DNA from: Sipunculus nudus
Lineage: Eukaryota > Annelida > Sipuncula > Golfingiida > Sipunculidae
Length of the DNA stretch: 64,000 bases
Direction: 5' to 3'
NCBI GenBank assembly: GCA_026874595.1
Contig: CM049316.1
Coordinates: forward strand, 53,639,676-53,703,675
This document shows positions 12,701-22,603 of the stretch, piece by piece. The notes below the pieces were generated by a model that worked only from the letters and a program-made list of their open reading frames with translations, searched no databases and had not been told where the DNA came from. Within the stretch, counting starts at the first letter, position 1; each line of letters starts with the position of its first letter. A program made the position numbers and the translations under genes.

Positions 12701-14889
12701 TGGGCTTCCCTCCAATTTATTCTTTATCATATGATTTATTGTTTTTCATGTTCCAGGAAAAACTGGACAGAGCATCAGAAAGAAAAGAAGAACTGAAACA
12801 GCAGATCCTTGATTTGGAAGAGGAGTTAAAGGAGTCAAAGAAAGCACAGGGGTAAGATGACTTACATGATCACACTGAAATTGAAAAAAAGGTCTTAATG
12901 CAAAAAAAACCCAGTTATTAATATTTATGTAATTAATTAAAGAACTGAAACTTTGTGAACAAGGCTTCAATAATACAACTGAACAATGCTGACGTTTACG
13001 TGAATAATTAAAATATTTCTTTTGAAGCAGCATATGAGTTGAAATCTGCATTCATGTTAATTTGTTTCCTTTATAAAAGAATATTGAACAACAAATGGAA
13101 GGAGAAAACAGGGTTGATTGGCACTCTTGAGAAACAAGTCATGTCCATGAAGGGAACATGGGAAGGCAAGGAGAAACAGCTGACAGAGGAGCGAGACAAA
13201 GCCATACACGCAGCAAGGTCAGTGGAGGGATTCTACAGAAAGTGACATTCACAATTTGTATTAGGGAAACAGACACAAATTTGATTTAAAAAAAATACCT
13301 GAAATTCTCACATCATCACGTTTAACATTTTAATGCAATATAAGTATTGAAGCTTTAACTTTACAGTTTAGGCAAATTCACTTTCTTTATAGCAAGTCCT
13401 TTTTATTTGAAATTCATAATTTATGCTTGAGAGTAATCCATATTTAACACAGTACTGTAGACTGTAAATTCTTGTATATCCTCCGCCTGGGGTAATAGTT
13501 CCATTAAACTTACAAAGGCTGTAATTATACAATCACTGAAGATGTCTCTTATTATTCTCGTTTGACCTAAGTTTACAAATCTTCAGTATACATGTCTGTT
13601 GCAAGTCCAGTAGAAGACAGAAGTCAGTCCTTTAGTAATTAAATTTGTGTTGCAGTGACCTTGTTTAAATTTTCAAAACTTAATAAATTACTCTTAAAAA
13701 AAGGGCTGCTTATGAATGAAGATCTAATTTAAGGGTTATTTTCAATTTAATGTGCTTAATTGTATATTTGCTCTGCCCAGATTGTGACTTTATTTCCTGT
13801 GATATTTTTTCCGGTCACCAGTGGGATTCTAGTGACTTTTTTCCCTGCGACTTCATTTCCTACCCAAAGTCGCGACTTCATTTCTGTGACTTTTTTTCAC
13901 TAGTGGAAATGAGGGCACTGAAAAAATATGAACACACACTCACAGTGAGACACTGCCTGACATGATAAAAATATATCATCTATATGAGTTAAAGAAGGCA
14001 TGTCAGCAAGGTAAATTAGAAAATGATGACTGGCTTCTTTTAAGTGTTGGTATCGCAACACTTAAAACACTGTCATGTTCATAGAAAGGGATATCTAAAT
14101 TGAAATTTTTCCAATTTTACAACCGCGGCTTCATTCTTGTGGTTTAATGATGGAAGTCCTTTGTCAACGTTTCAGCTTGGCAGTAGAGAAGTTACGTTTG
14201 ATGGATGATTCCTTCCGCAAACAGCTGGAAGCTAAAGAAACCAACAGCCAGGTGGAGCTGAGGAAAGTCGCTCATGAGAAGCAGGCGGAGATTGACGCTG
14301 CCATGAGAAAAGTAAGTAGACCTCATGGCAAGTATGTCTGGTTGTTTGTTAGTCACAAAAATGATTTTATTAAATTTTAGATATCCTGCAGAGTTGAAAC
14401 AAGAGAAAAAACTATCCCCAGGGACAGAGTCTAAGTATAGTCCTTCTTTTTTAATTTTGAATATATCCCTGTACTTAAATATAAATGTAATCCTTTCTAC
14501 ACTTAATTCTAAAATGTATAGTGATAATAGTCCTAGTCTTGATTTATGTTAAATGATTAAATATCATTCCTACATTTAATTTATTTAATGATTGAATATT
14601 TATAACCAATTTTGTTCTTCTTTCACATTCATTTCCACTTAATTTCCTTTCCTTCCCATAGATGGCACCACCATGCTATATGCTTATGTTGGTCTAAGAA
14701 TATTTGAATGCCACCTTGTGGTATTTTGCCACCTGGTTCAAATGATGTGGTTTGGTGCAGGTTGCCGAGGTGGAAGAGGAGATGAGGCTGCTGCTACAAG
14801 AAACTCAGGCCAACAAGAGATCGATGGAAGATCGTGTGAAACAGCTGAATCAAGCCCTGGGCCAGCTACAGCAAGACCTGGTCCATTAA
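695..14889 (+). CDS. LRRCC1: LRRCC1-like centrosomal coiled-coil protein, C-terminal part (8 exons, 5' end outside window)
   Basis: Joined exons: 695-794, 1763-1851, 2784-2858, 12341-12454, 12757-12851, 13080-13217, 14176-14311, 14761-14889. All borders are GT-AG and codon phase is kept throughout, giving ~290 residues and a TAA stop. The product is an uninterrupted charged coiled coil. I recognise the family from landmarks in the same order as vertebrate LRRCC1: ERKLWGQELAQQG, SLAQDRGRLEAKIE, KIIEDQTETIRKLKD, an LNNKW segment, TEERDKAIHAA, and an ending of the type EEEMRLLLQETQANK then LQQDL. Known for the family: a leucine-rich-repeat plus coiled-coil protein of centrosomes/centrioles, needed for mitotic spindle organisation and linked to ciliogenesis. 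The leucine-rich repeats would be encoded upstream and are not visible. The gene is convergent with the Tudor gene whose stop lies ~18.9 kb away. Orthology rests on recognition, not on a computed alignment. Confidence 0.88.
795..1762 (+). other. LRRCC1 intron, no recognised element
   Basis: AT-rich intron between coding exons. I see no exon, transposon end or tandem repeat in it. Confidence 0.5.
1763..1851 (+). CDS. LRRCC1: LRRCC1 exon
   Basis: The acceptor ttttaatag precedes 1763 and the donor gtgatg starts at 1852. Phase 1 to 0. It encodes ASLAQDRGRLEAKIE followed by a short heptad-like segment ending in KKQLE; this is one of the most diagnostic LRRCC1 stretches. Confidence 0.88.
1852..2783 (+). 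other. LRRCC1 intron with pyrimidine-rich patch
   Basis: Intron without a recognised transposon. A C-rich low-complexity patch lies at about 2320-2370 (runs of C in ccacccc-type sequence). Nothing else stands out. Confidence 0.45.
2784..2858 (+). CDS. LRRCC1: LRRCC1 exon
   Basis: The acceptor ctatttttag precedes 2784 and a consensus donor gtaagt starts at 2859. It is 25 codons, phase 0 to 0, and encodes VRIKTKIIEDQTETIRKLKD, which closely resembles the corresponding vertebrate LRRCC1 segment. Confidence 0.9.
3240..4560 (-). repeat. Older palindromic-family repeat copy, split by an inserted element
   Basis: Read on the minus strand, the flanks of the 3442-4366 element match the internal unit seen many times at 23-32 kb: a 'gatatgggtaacagag...cctaatttcaggtttccaaggag' block, then a 'gtcaag...agattcta' block and 'gccctgtt'. 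The insertion separates 'ggagatttttc' from the downstream part, which dates this copy as older than the inserted element. Confidence 0.6.
3442..4366. mobile_element. Non-autonomous inverted-repeat DNA element (MITE-like) with 8-bp target duplication
   Basis: Two ~173-bp arms (3442-3614 and 4195-4366) are near-perfect inverted repeats. Each contains short repeated 'ggacgactt' blocks near its outer end and 'ggataaccttgtggctatttgggtg' type sequence at its inner end. The element is flanked by the same 8 bases, GAAAAATC, at 3434-3441 and 4367-4374, and removing the element restores the host repeat with one copy. Long inverted arms and an 8-bp duplication are usual for hAT-type elements; that class is inference. 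The ~580-bp centre has no transposase that I can read. Confidence 0.75.
4970..5145 (-). repeat. Three reversed, clustered repeat 5' ends (CCATGGGTC palindrome)
   Basis: Three copies of the palindromic head 'gacccatgggtcccttg', in reverse orientation, occur near 4973, 5050 and (degenerate) 5108. The last two are preceded by a 'cagctgag' box. They match the 5' head of the family seen complete at 23469-32462. No matching tail lies nearby, so these are stranded ends. Confidence 0.55.
6826..7114 (-). mobile_element. tRNA-derived SINE (minus orientation), diverged
   Basis: This matches the better-preserved copy at 35107-35450 along its length: the blocks 'ttgccttcctggtct', 'ggcctgtt', 'tgttctacatttgcc' and 'gaccagtacccattcac', then a tRNA-like head near 7030-7114. 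The head is degraded (its B-box counterpart has mutations), so the copy is probably inactive. It lies antisense within a LRRCC1 intron. Confidence 0.65.
7296..7330 (+). repeat. Solo repeat 5' head (GACCCATGGGTC palindrome)
   Basis: The sequence 'acaagggacccatgggtca' followed by 'gctcagctg' matches the 5' end of the family complete at 23469-25114. The sequence after it is AT-rich and lacks the family core, so this is a truncated copy or the head of a heavily diverged element. Confidence 0.5.
8630..11658 (+). repeat. Two-unit dispersed repeat with CTAA-type 3' end, split by an inserted element
   Basis: Two diverged tandem units of roughly 0.6 kb start near 8650 and 9325; each has 'catggtcaaa.ttgggcaaaatttaagg', 'cattatgtttgggcc.ataact' and 'atattaggcagtc' blocks. 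The second unit is interrupted by the 9547-11261 element. The 3' end has 'ggacggacg', then 'tagctcagatgact', 'agtcagctgagctaa', an imperfect terminal hairpin shared with the elements ending at 25114, 28407, 32462 and 44273. The left border is uncertain. Confidence 0.6.
9547..11261 (+). mobile_element. Helentron-like non-autonomous element with ~180-bp tandem core
   Basis: The left end is ATGCCCCCGCC at 9547. Its inverse, GGCGGGGGCAT, lies at 11228-11238, not at the very end but just inside it. The 3' end has a perfect hairpin (GTGTCG TTC CGACAC, 11241-11255) and finishes CATCTAG before a T run. This asymmetric inverted repeat, terminal hairpin and CTRR-type end match descriptions of Helentron-associated elements (family assignment inferred). 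The core is about nine tandem units of ~180 bp, each with 'tgtacggactttttttcgc', 'gcctgcagatattggcc' and 'gttgacctacttttgac'. It interrupts an older repeat at a T-rich site. No replication or helicase gene is present. Confidence 0.68.
12341..12454 (+). CDS. LRRCC1: LRRCC1 exon
   Basis: The acceptor tttggcacag precedes 12341 and the donor gtaagc starts at 12455. It is 38 codons, phase 0 to 0, a Glu/Arg/Gln-rich coiled-coil segment starting GLIEREEELKRS and ending AVNQDLQ. Confidence 0.87.
12757..12851 (+). CDS. LRRCC1: LRRCC1 exon
   Basis: The acceptor gttccag precedes 12757 and the donor gtaaga starts at 12852. Phase 0 to 2. It encodes EKLDRASERKEELKQQ and a following Glu/Lys-rich heptad segment; 'ERKEELKQQ' is close to the family's ERKEKLKQQ. 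Confidence 0.88.
13080..13217 (+). CDS. LRRCC1: LRRCC1 exon
   Basis: The acceptor ataaaag precedes 13080 and the donor gtcagt starts at 13218. Phase 2 to 2. It encodes ILNNKWKEKTGLIGTLEKQV and later KEKQLTEERDKAIHAA, matching LRRCC1 landmarks. The acceptor has a modest pyrimidine tract but is the only one that keeps the frame. Confidence 0.86.
13218..14175 (+). other. LRRCC1 intron with short CGACTTCATTTCC-like repeats
   Basis: AT-rich intron. At about 13785-13895 a short phrase of the type 'gygacttyatttcc' recurs around five times at irregular spacing. No transposon end or exon is seen. Confidence 0.45.
14176..14311 (+). CDS. LRRCC1: LRRCC1 exon
   Basis: The acceptor caacgtttcag precedes 14176 and the consensus donor gtaagt starts at 14312. 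Phase 2 to 0. It encodes EKLRLMDDSFRKQLEA and later HEKQAEIDAAMRK, corresponding to the family's segment around 'MDDAFKRQ'. Confidence 0.9.
14312..14760 (+). other. Last LRRCC1 intron
   Basis: AT-rich intron of ~450 bp. It shows nothing recognisable beyond splice signals at its ends. Confidence 0.5.
14761..14889 (+). CDS. LRRCC1: LRRCC1 terminal coding exon with stop
   Basis: The acceptor ggtgcag ends at 14760. 42 codons plus TAA (14887-14889). It encodes EEEMRLLLQETQANKRSM and then a C-terminus ending LQQDLVH, equivalent to the vertebrate LRRCC1 C-terminus. The following ~340 bp is presumably 3' UTR; I find no AATAAA close to the stop. Confidence 0.9.
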   Translation, partial: VAEVEEEMRLLLQETQANKRSMEDRVKQLNQALGQLQQDLVH

Positions 14890-15226
14890 CACGTGTACGA
14901 TTTACTCCTAAATACCAAATTCTTTTATTGTACCCCATTGTCATCAACTGATTTCTATTGGGAGACTTTGGTTCATGACATCTTGTGGTGATCTGCTGGG
15001 AAGAAAAGGAAGAAAGATAGGCTGGTTATTTAGTTTTACTGGAGCATGACAGAGCTGTTAATATTTATTCATCAGTAAGAAAGCCATGTGAAAGGGCTTT
15101 TCAGTTGGATGTGATGGAGCACACTATTACATTTTTCATCAGTTGAAGCATCTTTCGATTGTTATGTGATTAATGCATTAACAGATGATTCATGAAGATC
15201 ATGTTTCATGCCACAAGCTCTCTAGA
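14890..15226 (+). other. Probable LRRCC1 3' UTR / flank
   Basis: Unique-looking AT-rich sequence between the LRRCC1 stop and a dispersed repeat starting at 15227. No canonical poly(A) signal is visible, so the transcript may end inside the repeat or use a variant signal. Confidence 0.35.
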
Positions 15227-16583
15227 TTTTTAGCGAACCTGTGAGCTTATGCGATGGTGTGGCGTCGTCCGGCGTCTGTACTTTAACCCATACTAACTTG
15301 AAAACGGCAAGAGTTAGCATCACAAAATTTTATGCATAAAATTAGTCATCTGAAAAACTTTGCTTATTTTTGGCTAACTGCATTTTCTTAGATTTTATAG
15401 GGAAAAAGCTAAAAAAGCTTTAAAAATCTTCTTCTCCGAAACTGTTCAGCCAAATTGTCCAGTATTTCACAAAAATGATCCCTACAACAATCTCTCTCAA
15501 GTTTGTTCAAATGATTTAAGTTCGGTGATTTTTGGCTGAGTTACAGCTAGTTGAACTTAGTCATCTGTCCAAAAAGGCATACTAAAATTACAAACTTAGA
15601 AACGGCTGGAGCTATCATCACCAAATTTTATGCCAATGTTGGTCACATGAGTCATATCTGAAATTGAGGTATTGGTGGCGCCACCTGCATCGGCCTTTTT
15701 TGTACAGGGGTCATCAGTGCCCGTATCATACTGACAGCTACAAATAACTTCTACTCTGAAACGATATGGGCGAATTGTTTAATATCGCACAGAAATGATC
15801 CTAGGGTAGTGCTTTCTGAAGTTTGTTCAAATGGTCTCAGTTCAGTGACGTTTGGCTAAGTTATGGGAAGCTGAATTTAGTCATATACCATAACAGCCCA
15901 TTTTAGCTAAGTGGCAACAAAAATCTTCTTCTCAAAAACCACTGGGCCAAAGTCTTAAATCTCACACATTAATTATCCTTAGATGTTGATAATTCAAGTT
16001 TGTTCAAATGGTTTTGGTTCAGTGATTTTTGGCTGAGTTATGGGTAGCTTAACTTAGCCATTTTGCTGTATTTTCCCATATGAGTTATAAACCTGCAAAA
16101 CATTTTTAGACTGACACCACTGAGGCCAATTTGTTTAATATTTTACAAGAATAGTCCCCTGAATAATTCTTATAATGATTATCTTTTATGGTTCCAAAGA
16201 ATGAATTATGGCTGAATTATAAAGATTGAATTAAGTCATTTTACCATATATGGTAGCTGTGTAAAGCAGATTCATCTAACCTAGCACCAGTTTATCAGCA
16301 TCCCTTACATCATGCCTCTAGACCTTCAGATTTCAGGTTATCTACGGTTAATATTGACAAGAATGTTTTTTAAAAGCTTTTAAAAAAATGTAGATTTATG
16401 ATTTTAGATATACTTCATACCAGGCAATGTTAACAATCACAGGTATACAGCTCTCTGTGGGTATATAAAGACGGCTATACATAGATTATAAATAATTGGT
16501 ATCCATACTAACTTAATTCAAGATTTTGCCATCAGTGAGATGTATCTGTATTATAATTTTGCATTCAATATGCATCTTTAGTA
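15227..16583 (+). repeat. Dispersed repeat 'TTTTTAGCGAACCTGTGAGC', copy 1
   Basis: It starts 'tttttagcgaacctgtgagc' and matches 19022-20385 along ~1.35 kb, with the same order of internal ~200-bp subunits (each with 'caagtttgttcaaatgg' and 'ttggctgagttatgg'). It contains one exact GGTGGCGCCACC. No coding capacity is seen; probably a non-autonomous transposon. Confidence 0.7.
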
Positions 16584-16900
16584 ATTTTTAGTGAGCCTGT
16601 GAGCTAATTTGATGTTGTGGCGGCGTCCATAGTCCATCTTCTGTAAGTTAACCCATACTATTCGAAAATGACTGGAGCTAGCATCATGAAATGTAATGTA
16701 AAAAATTAGCCATCTGAAAAACTTTGCATTTTCTTAGATTTTAATGAGAAAAAATTTAAAAACCTATAAAAATCTTCTCTGAAGAAATGGTCAAGCCAAA
16801 TTGTTCAGTAATTCACAGAAATAATCTTTTATATCATATCTTACAAGTTTGTTCGAAAGGTTCAAGTATGATATAAAAGATTAAAAAGTATTTTAGCCAA
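16584..16900 (+). repeat. Partial copy of the same dispersed repeat, abutting copy 1
   Basis: Begins 'tttagtgagcctgtgagcta' directly after copy 1 and repeats its first ~280 bp in diverged form ('gaaaatgactggagctagcatca', 'agccaaattgttcag'). It is then lost in other sequence. Head-to-tail arrangement. Confidence 0.6.
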
Positions 16901-16969
16901 AGTCTTTCAGTATGTGTTAACAGATTTACCAACAGGCCAAGATTGTGTCTGTAATTTTAAATAGGTTGA

Positions 16970-17570
16970 GAAACTGCCAACTGTTTCAGATTTGGCAAAA
17001 GATCAAGAGTTCATTCAGTGCAGCCAGATATAGGTCAAGAGTTCAATCAGTGCAGCCAAGCACAAGGCATGTGATCACCTCATGGGTGACATGTGAACAC
17101 CTCATGGGCACCATGTGATAACCTCATAGGTAGCATGTGATCAACTCATGAGTATCATGTGATCACCTCGTGTTTCTTGCCCCTCAGGGCTGCATGTGGA
17201 GCCAATCTGAGAGCTCTTGCAATAGTGTGGCTACTATTTCAGATTAGGCAACAGGTCAAGAGTTCACTCAGTGCAGCCAGGTACAGGTCAGGAGTTCACT
17301 CTGTGCAGTAGCTGCATTCTATTTATAGCAGTGGTAGACTGCCCACTGCATCAGATTTGGCACCAAAGTTCAGCCTGGATCTATTTATAGCTTTGGCAGA
17401 CTGCCAACTGTGTCAGATTATGCAACAGGTCAAGAGTTCAATCAGTGCAGCCAGGTACAGGTCAAAAGTTTACTCAGTCTAGCCAGGTGCAGGTCATGAG
17501 TTCACTCAGTGCAGTAGCCTGAGCAAGCAATTTGTCACAGTTCACTCGGGGCAACTGCCTTTCTCACCTA
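16970..17570 (+). repeat. Imperfect short tandem repeats (two interleaved motifs)
   Basis: Motif one, of the type 'catgtgatcacctcatgggt', occurs about five times at ~25-bp spacing (17065-17175). Motif two, of the type 'aggtcaagagttcactcagt' followed by 'gcagccagg', occurs at least six times around it (16995-17510). Copies differ at several positions, so this is an old array. Confidence 0.6.
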
Positions 17571-17619
17571 AGCCTGGTCAGCCCCATGCATCAGACTCAA
17601 GGTAAGTTTGATGTATTGG

Positions 17620-17940
17620 CCTAATATAATGACCTTTCTATGTGTCTTTGATGGCTTTCTCGCTCACAAGACAGGTGTAGCCACCTACAATGACTTTTGC
17701 ACAGTTTGTGTCCCTGCGTTTTCTCAGGAGGGGTTTGATATATCAGTCTGAAATTGGGCATATGTATATATCTCCGATAGCTTTGTTGTATACAAGACTG
17801 GTGGTGCCAGCTACAATCATTTTTGTGTTGTGTGCACCCATGCCAGAATTTCAGCAGTGATCTTTGTGTAATTGTTTCATATTCAAAATAGTTAGTACTT
17901 GCATTGTTCATATACATGAAAAGTAATGGTCCAGCATTGA
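17620..17940 (-). repeat. Diverged GGTGGCGCC-family tandem repeat, reverse orientation
   Basis: Two ~140-bp units, read on the minus strand, carry a 'ggtggc.cca'-like box, then 'gtcttgt.ta.aacaa', 'gctat', 'atat.catatgcccaattt' and 'cag.ctgatatatcaaa'. They match the units at 63500-64000 in the other orientation. Confidence 0.5.
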
Positions 17941-18451
17941 AGCATTATACCTGGTGTATTTCCCAATGCACAGGTTCGCATTAGGCCTGTAGGCCTTGTT
18001 TATATCATGTAACCATGTTAAATAAACAAGATAAAGTACATGTAAGATCAAATGTGTGAACTTTTATGCAGGTCGAACTTGCTAAAAAAGTTGTTAAATT
18101 TGTACAATTCTACATGGTAAGCCAATTTGACATTTTGTTATATAGCTGAAACAGAATGGTGGCTTAACATATGGCAGACTTTTACCTCGGACCAGTAATA
18201 TTTATTTTATTGGTATCATCCCTTTCAAAATTTATCCTGGTATATTTGTGATCCAGCTGGAATGTAACTTTTAATAGTTTTTCAGACAAGACAGGATAAT
18301 GAATATTGTTTATTGGGAAAGTATGTATATATTTCCAATAAAGTACTTTATTTTATAAATTTTAGTTGGATTTTTCTGTGTGATTGTGATTGAGTGGCTA
18401 TGGTACACATTAAGTCATTTAAACTAATTTGTTACAAGCAAAGTCGTGGAA

Positions 18452-18545
18452 TTAATACTGTGGTTGGCTTTATATTAACAGGGCTCAATTTTCACGCTCA
18501 AGCAATTTTTCATAGTTTCACAGGGTTCCATTTTCGCGATTGGGC
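18452..18545 (+). repeat. Fragment: left end of an inverted-repeat element (ATACTGTGGTTG)
   Basis: 'atactgtggttggctttata' followed by 'gggctcaattttc' and 'gtttcacagggttcc' matches the left end of the element at 49780-51027. No right end was found in this region. The sequence from 18560 to 19020 appears unique. Confidence 0.5.
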
Positions 18546-19021
18546 ATATTAATTTTTAAATAACCACAAAAATAGGTATGAATTCTCTACTTATGTTAAT
18601 CTAAGTTATGTTTTGCTCAAACAACAAAGTCAGTCACTGCCAGAATGTGGCGATTCCGCTTCAAAGGGACATTGGTTTCACAGCTTTGTCATATCATATC
18701 AATTTAAGTATGGCCCTCCACTCTACCTTGATCATATCATGTTCGGATTACGTAATAGAAACATCGTTCAGTGGAAATAACAAATCGGTTACGAAGAGGC
18801 CATATCCTTGAAGAGAACGCGCAAGGAAGGTCTTCCAGTTCACCGTGAGTGTGAAAAAGAAGAAAGAGCAGAATCACTCTGAGCGGTGATAAGATCAGAT
18901 CGACCGACAGCCGACAAAGCGTAAGCACTCAGAGTTCAAGCAGTTCGACCAAGAAAAACGGCTTGCAATTGCAATTTAATAAATAAAATCAGACATGGAG
19001 AACTGCAAGTCAGAACCAAGC

Positions 19022-20385
19022 ATTTTTTAGCGAACCTGTGAGCTTATGCAATGGTGTGGCGTGGTCCGTCGTGCGTTGTCTGTACGTTAACCATAGCTAT
19101 CTCAAAAACGGCAGGAGCTAGCATCACCAAATTTTTGCAAATAATCAGTCATCCAAAAAACTATATCGGATTTTGTTTATTTTTTTTCTTACTGAATTTT
19201 CTTAGATTTTATAGGGAAAAAGCTAAAAAAACTTAAAAACTCATTCTCCGCAATTGTCCAGCCAAATTGTCCAATTACAGGAATGATCCCTGGACCAATC
19301 TTTCTCAAGTTTGTTCGAATGGTTCTAGTTTGGAGATTTTTGGCCGAGTTACAGGAGGTTGAACTTTGTTAACTGTGCAAAAAAGCATATTAAAATTTAA
19401 ATCTCAGAAATGGCTGGAGCTATCATCACCAAAATTTATGCCAATGTTGGTCACATAGGTCATATCTGAAATTGAGGTATTGGTGGCGCCACCTGCATCG
19501 GCCTTTTTTGTCCGGGGTCATCAGTGCCTGTATCACACTGAGGGCTACAAAAAACTTCTTCTCTGAAACTATATGGCCAAAATGTTTAATATCGCACAGA
19601 AATGATCCTAGGGTAGTGCTTTCTGAAGTTTGTTCAAATGGTCTCTTTTCAATGACTTTTGGCTAAGTTATGGGAAGCTGAATTTAGTTATATGCCATAA
19701 CAGCCCATTTTAGCTCAGTGGCTACAAAGATCTTCTTCTCAAAAACCACTGGGCCAAATTCTTAAATCTCCCACATTAATTATCCTTAGATGTTGATAAT
19801 TCAAGTTTGTTCAAATGGTTTTGGTTCAGTGCTTTTTGGCTGAGTTACAGGAAGCTGAACTTAGCTAGTTTGCTGTATCTTCCTATGAGTTATAAACCTG
19901 TGAAACGTTTTTCGACTGATGCCAATGAAGCCAGTTTGTTAAATATTTTACAAGAATAATCCCTACAATAATTCTTATAATAATTGTCATTAATGGTTCC
20001 ACATGAATGATTTTTGGAGATTGAATTGAGTCATTTTACCATATATGTTAGCTGTATGATGCTGTTACATCTAGCCTGGCACCAGTTTATCAGCATCTAT
20101 TACATCATGCCACTAGACATTTAGATTTCAGGTTATCTTTGGTTAATATTGACAAGAAAGTTTTTTAAAAGCTTTTAAAAAAATGTAGATTTATGATTTA
20201 AGTTATTCATCATACCAGACAATGTTACAATCATGGATATATAGCTCTCTGTGGCTATATAAAGACAACTGTATGTGGATTATAAATTATTGGTATCCCT
20301 ACTCAACTTAATTCAAGAATTTGCCATCAATAAGATATATCTGTATTTTAATTTTGCATTCAGTATGCATCAGTAATAATTTTAC
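19022..20385 (+). repeat. Dispersed repeat 'TTTTTAGCGAACCTGTGAGC', copy 2
   Basis: Matches 15227-16583 in the same orientation along its whole length, with many long shared blocks (for example 'attggtggcgccacctgc' and 'tgatcctagggtagtgcttt'). Both copies end in the same place, near 'attttgcattcagtatgcat'. Confidence 0.72.
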
Positions 20386-20469
20386 ATATATTCCTGATTG
20401 CTTTTTTATAAAAAGTCAGCTGAAAAGCATTTTGTATTGGGGAAAATAAATTTCCAAGTTATTTCAAGT

Positions 20470-20905
20470 GGGGACCACTTTTGTGTACAGATGGCAGCAC
20501 TTGGTTTACCATTGGCAGATAATGTTGGCCATTAGCCAAGATGTCAGCTCTACAAATAGTTTTGGAAGATTTTTGGTTGACCTCTGACCTTTACTCTTTG
20601 CCCAGCGTCTATTTGTACGTCTGTTTCCACACATTAACCTACATATTTCGGGAACCGTTTGACCAATAAAGCTAAAGATTCTGCACAAATGCCCTTGGAA
20701 AGCTTTATAACATACACTAAAAATGGTGGCGCCACCTGCAACCATTCTTTCACAGCGTCCATCTGTTCATCTGCCTTGGGATAAAAAAACACACATATCT
20801 CCGCAGTGGTTTGACATATCCACCTGATATTTTGCATGTTTATACATCCTTGACAGCCTTGACATCTGCAGTTGAACATAAAAACTAAAACACAGAGAAA
20901 TTGGA
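20470..20905 (-). repeat. GGTGGCGCCACC-family repeat, reverse orientation
   Basis: Its reverse complement matches the units at 29700-30350: a 'cagatggacgctgtg' block, 'ggttgcaggtggcgccacc' around 20725-20736, 'ggtcaaacggttccc' and 'aggtcagaggtcaa'. It is a partial copy of that family. Confidence 0.55.
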
Positions 20906-21686
20906 TCAAAATTTGATAATTTTGTTTTGAGCTGGAGAGAATAATTTTTCAGATAGATATTCCAAAACCAATCCTAACCAAGGTATGCAAGAGAGCAATC
21001 ACTGACCTGAATTTGAATGAAATCTGATAATATTTAGGAAAGTTATCACATGGAAACCAACCTGACAGAATAGACAGAAAGACAGAGGGATTGACAGAAA
21101 AGCCCAAATCAATGTCGCCCCCTTGCGGGAACTGGGTCAATAAATGAACAAGGATGTACCTTCCCTTGGTATCATTATATATGTTGAAGAAAATTAACCA
21201 AAGTATCCTAAACCTGCCTCTGATGGGAGTATATCTTTAGCTGCTGTTGGAGTGAGCACACACTACAGTCAACAAAGATCAGTATTATGTGCACGGATTA
21301 TTGAATTAAAATCTGCTTTTAGATTTTGATTTACGCGTTACATTTAATGAAAATCTGGTTTATAACTCCATACAATATAATTACAAGGCCAACACATATA
21401 CCCTGAAAAAATATTTATCCCTCAATAACAGAGGCAATCATTTATAGCTAGATATTTAACAGAAAACCATGGTAACAGAGAAAAGACACAATGAAAATAA
21501 AATATAGATAATTTAATCATTTAGAACACATTTTTTGTAAAATCAAAATCTGGCAATGACAAATGAATTCTGTTGGTTACAAAATATACTCCATGTTTTT
21601 ATTTTCAACAAAAAGCATCAAATACAAGAAGTCCAGACTACTTCTGGAGCATATTAAATAAAGCTAACCTGATGGAAGGCTTCTGG

Positions 21687-21815
21687 AAAACAATGAAACC
21701 ACAAACTCTCCTTTTTAAACGAATGCACTTAATTAAAGAAACTAATGTTGAAAACAATGAAACCACAAACTCTCCTTTTTAAACGAATGCACTTAATTAA
21801 AGAAACTAATGGTGT
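21687..21815 (+). repeat. Exact tandem duplication, 64-bp unit, two copies
   Basis: A 64-bp unit beginning 'aaaacaatgaaaccacaaac' is repeated once, in tandem, with almost no differences. This indicates a recent duplication. Confidence 0.8.
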
Positions 21816-22603
21816 GGCCTCATGGTAATTAAATTTGAGGCAATGTGGTTGATCTATTTGCATATCAGAGAGCTTAAAATAAAATTTATTAATATTTATA
21901 TATTCAGTGATAATACCCCAGTAAATGAAAATTGCATATGAAATAATGAAGAATGCCTATAACAAAAATCTGCTTGGTCTGCTCAAATACAATGAGCCTC
22001 TCTGATTTCACTTAACAAAAGACTTAAACAAAGAAGGGTACTGCAATAAATGGGGATATAGATGAAAGATCTGATCTGATTCACAGCCAAAATGGTTTAT
22101 TTGTTGATAATGCTAAGTGAAGGTATTTCAATCAGATATGTATGGATTTACATCTTTATGAACCTTTACCTTGAAATATAGTGTTTTTTAACAAGGTAGG
22201 TCTCTTCAATATATTGGTGTTTCTCAGGCGTGGATCCAGATTTAGGAAAAGGAGGCGTCAAACCCAGGAGGATTAATGACAACACCTAAAAAAGGTCCCC
22301 AGGTTGAGACGAGGAAGGATCCAGGCCACAAAAAAACCAACTGCTTCTGTTCCTAAAAGACCATTCAGATCTGGAAGACAGATTTTGGATTTCTAAGTTA
22401 AAAAAAAATATTGAATTGATTCACTCTCACTCCCCAGATGGCAGCAGCAGGATGAGAGTTAGCAGTCTCTGACTGTCTCAGGGTGAATTTAGCAGTGTTT
22501 CAGGAATAACTGTATTTAACTTGCTAATTTAGCCTGCATCTTACCATTAATCAGGCCCCAGTGACCACATTCGTCAGAAACAGAATGATTAAAGTTGACT
22601 TTA

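Noticed and set aside
18780-19000. A GC-richer stretch with 'aagaagaaagagcagaatc' that might be an exon
   Set aside because: No frame is open with acceptable splice sites on both sides, and it continues neither LRRCC1 (already terminated) nor the minus-strand gene.
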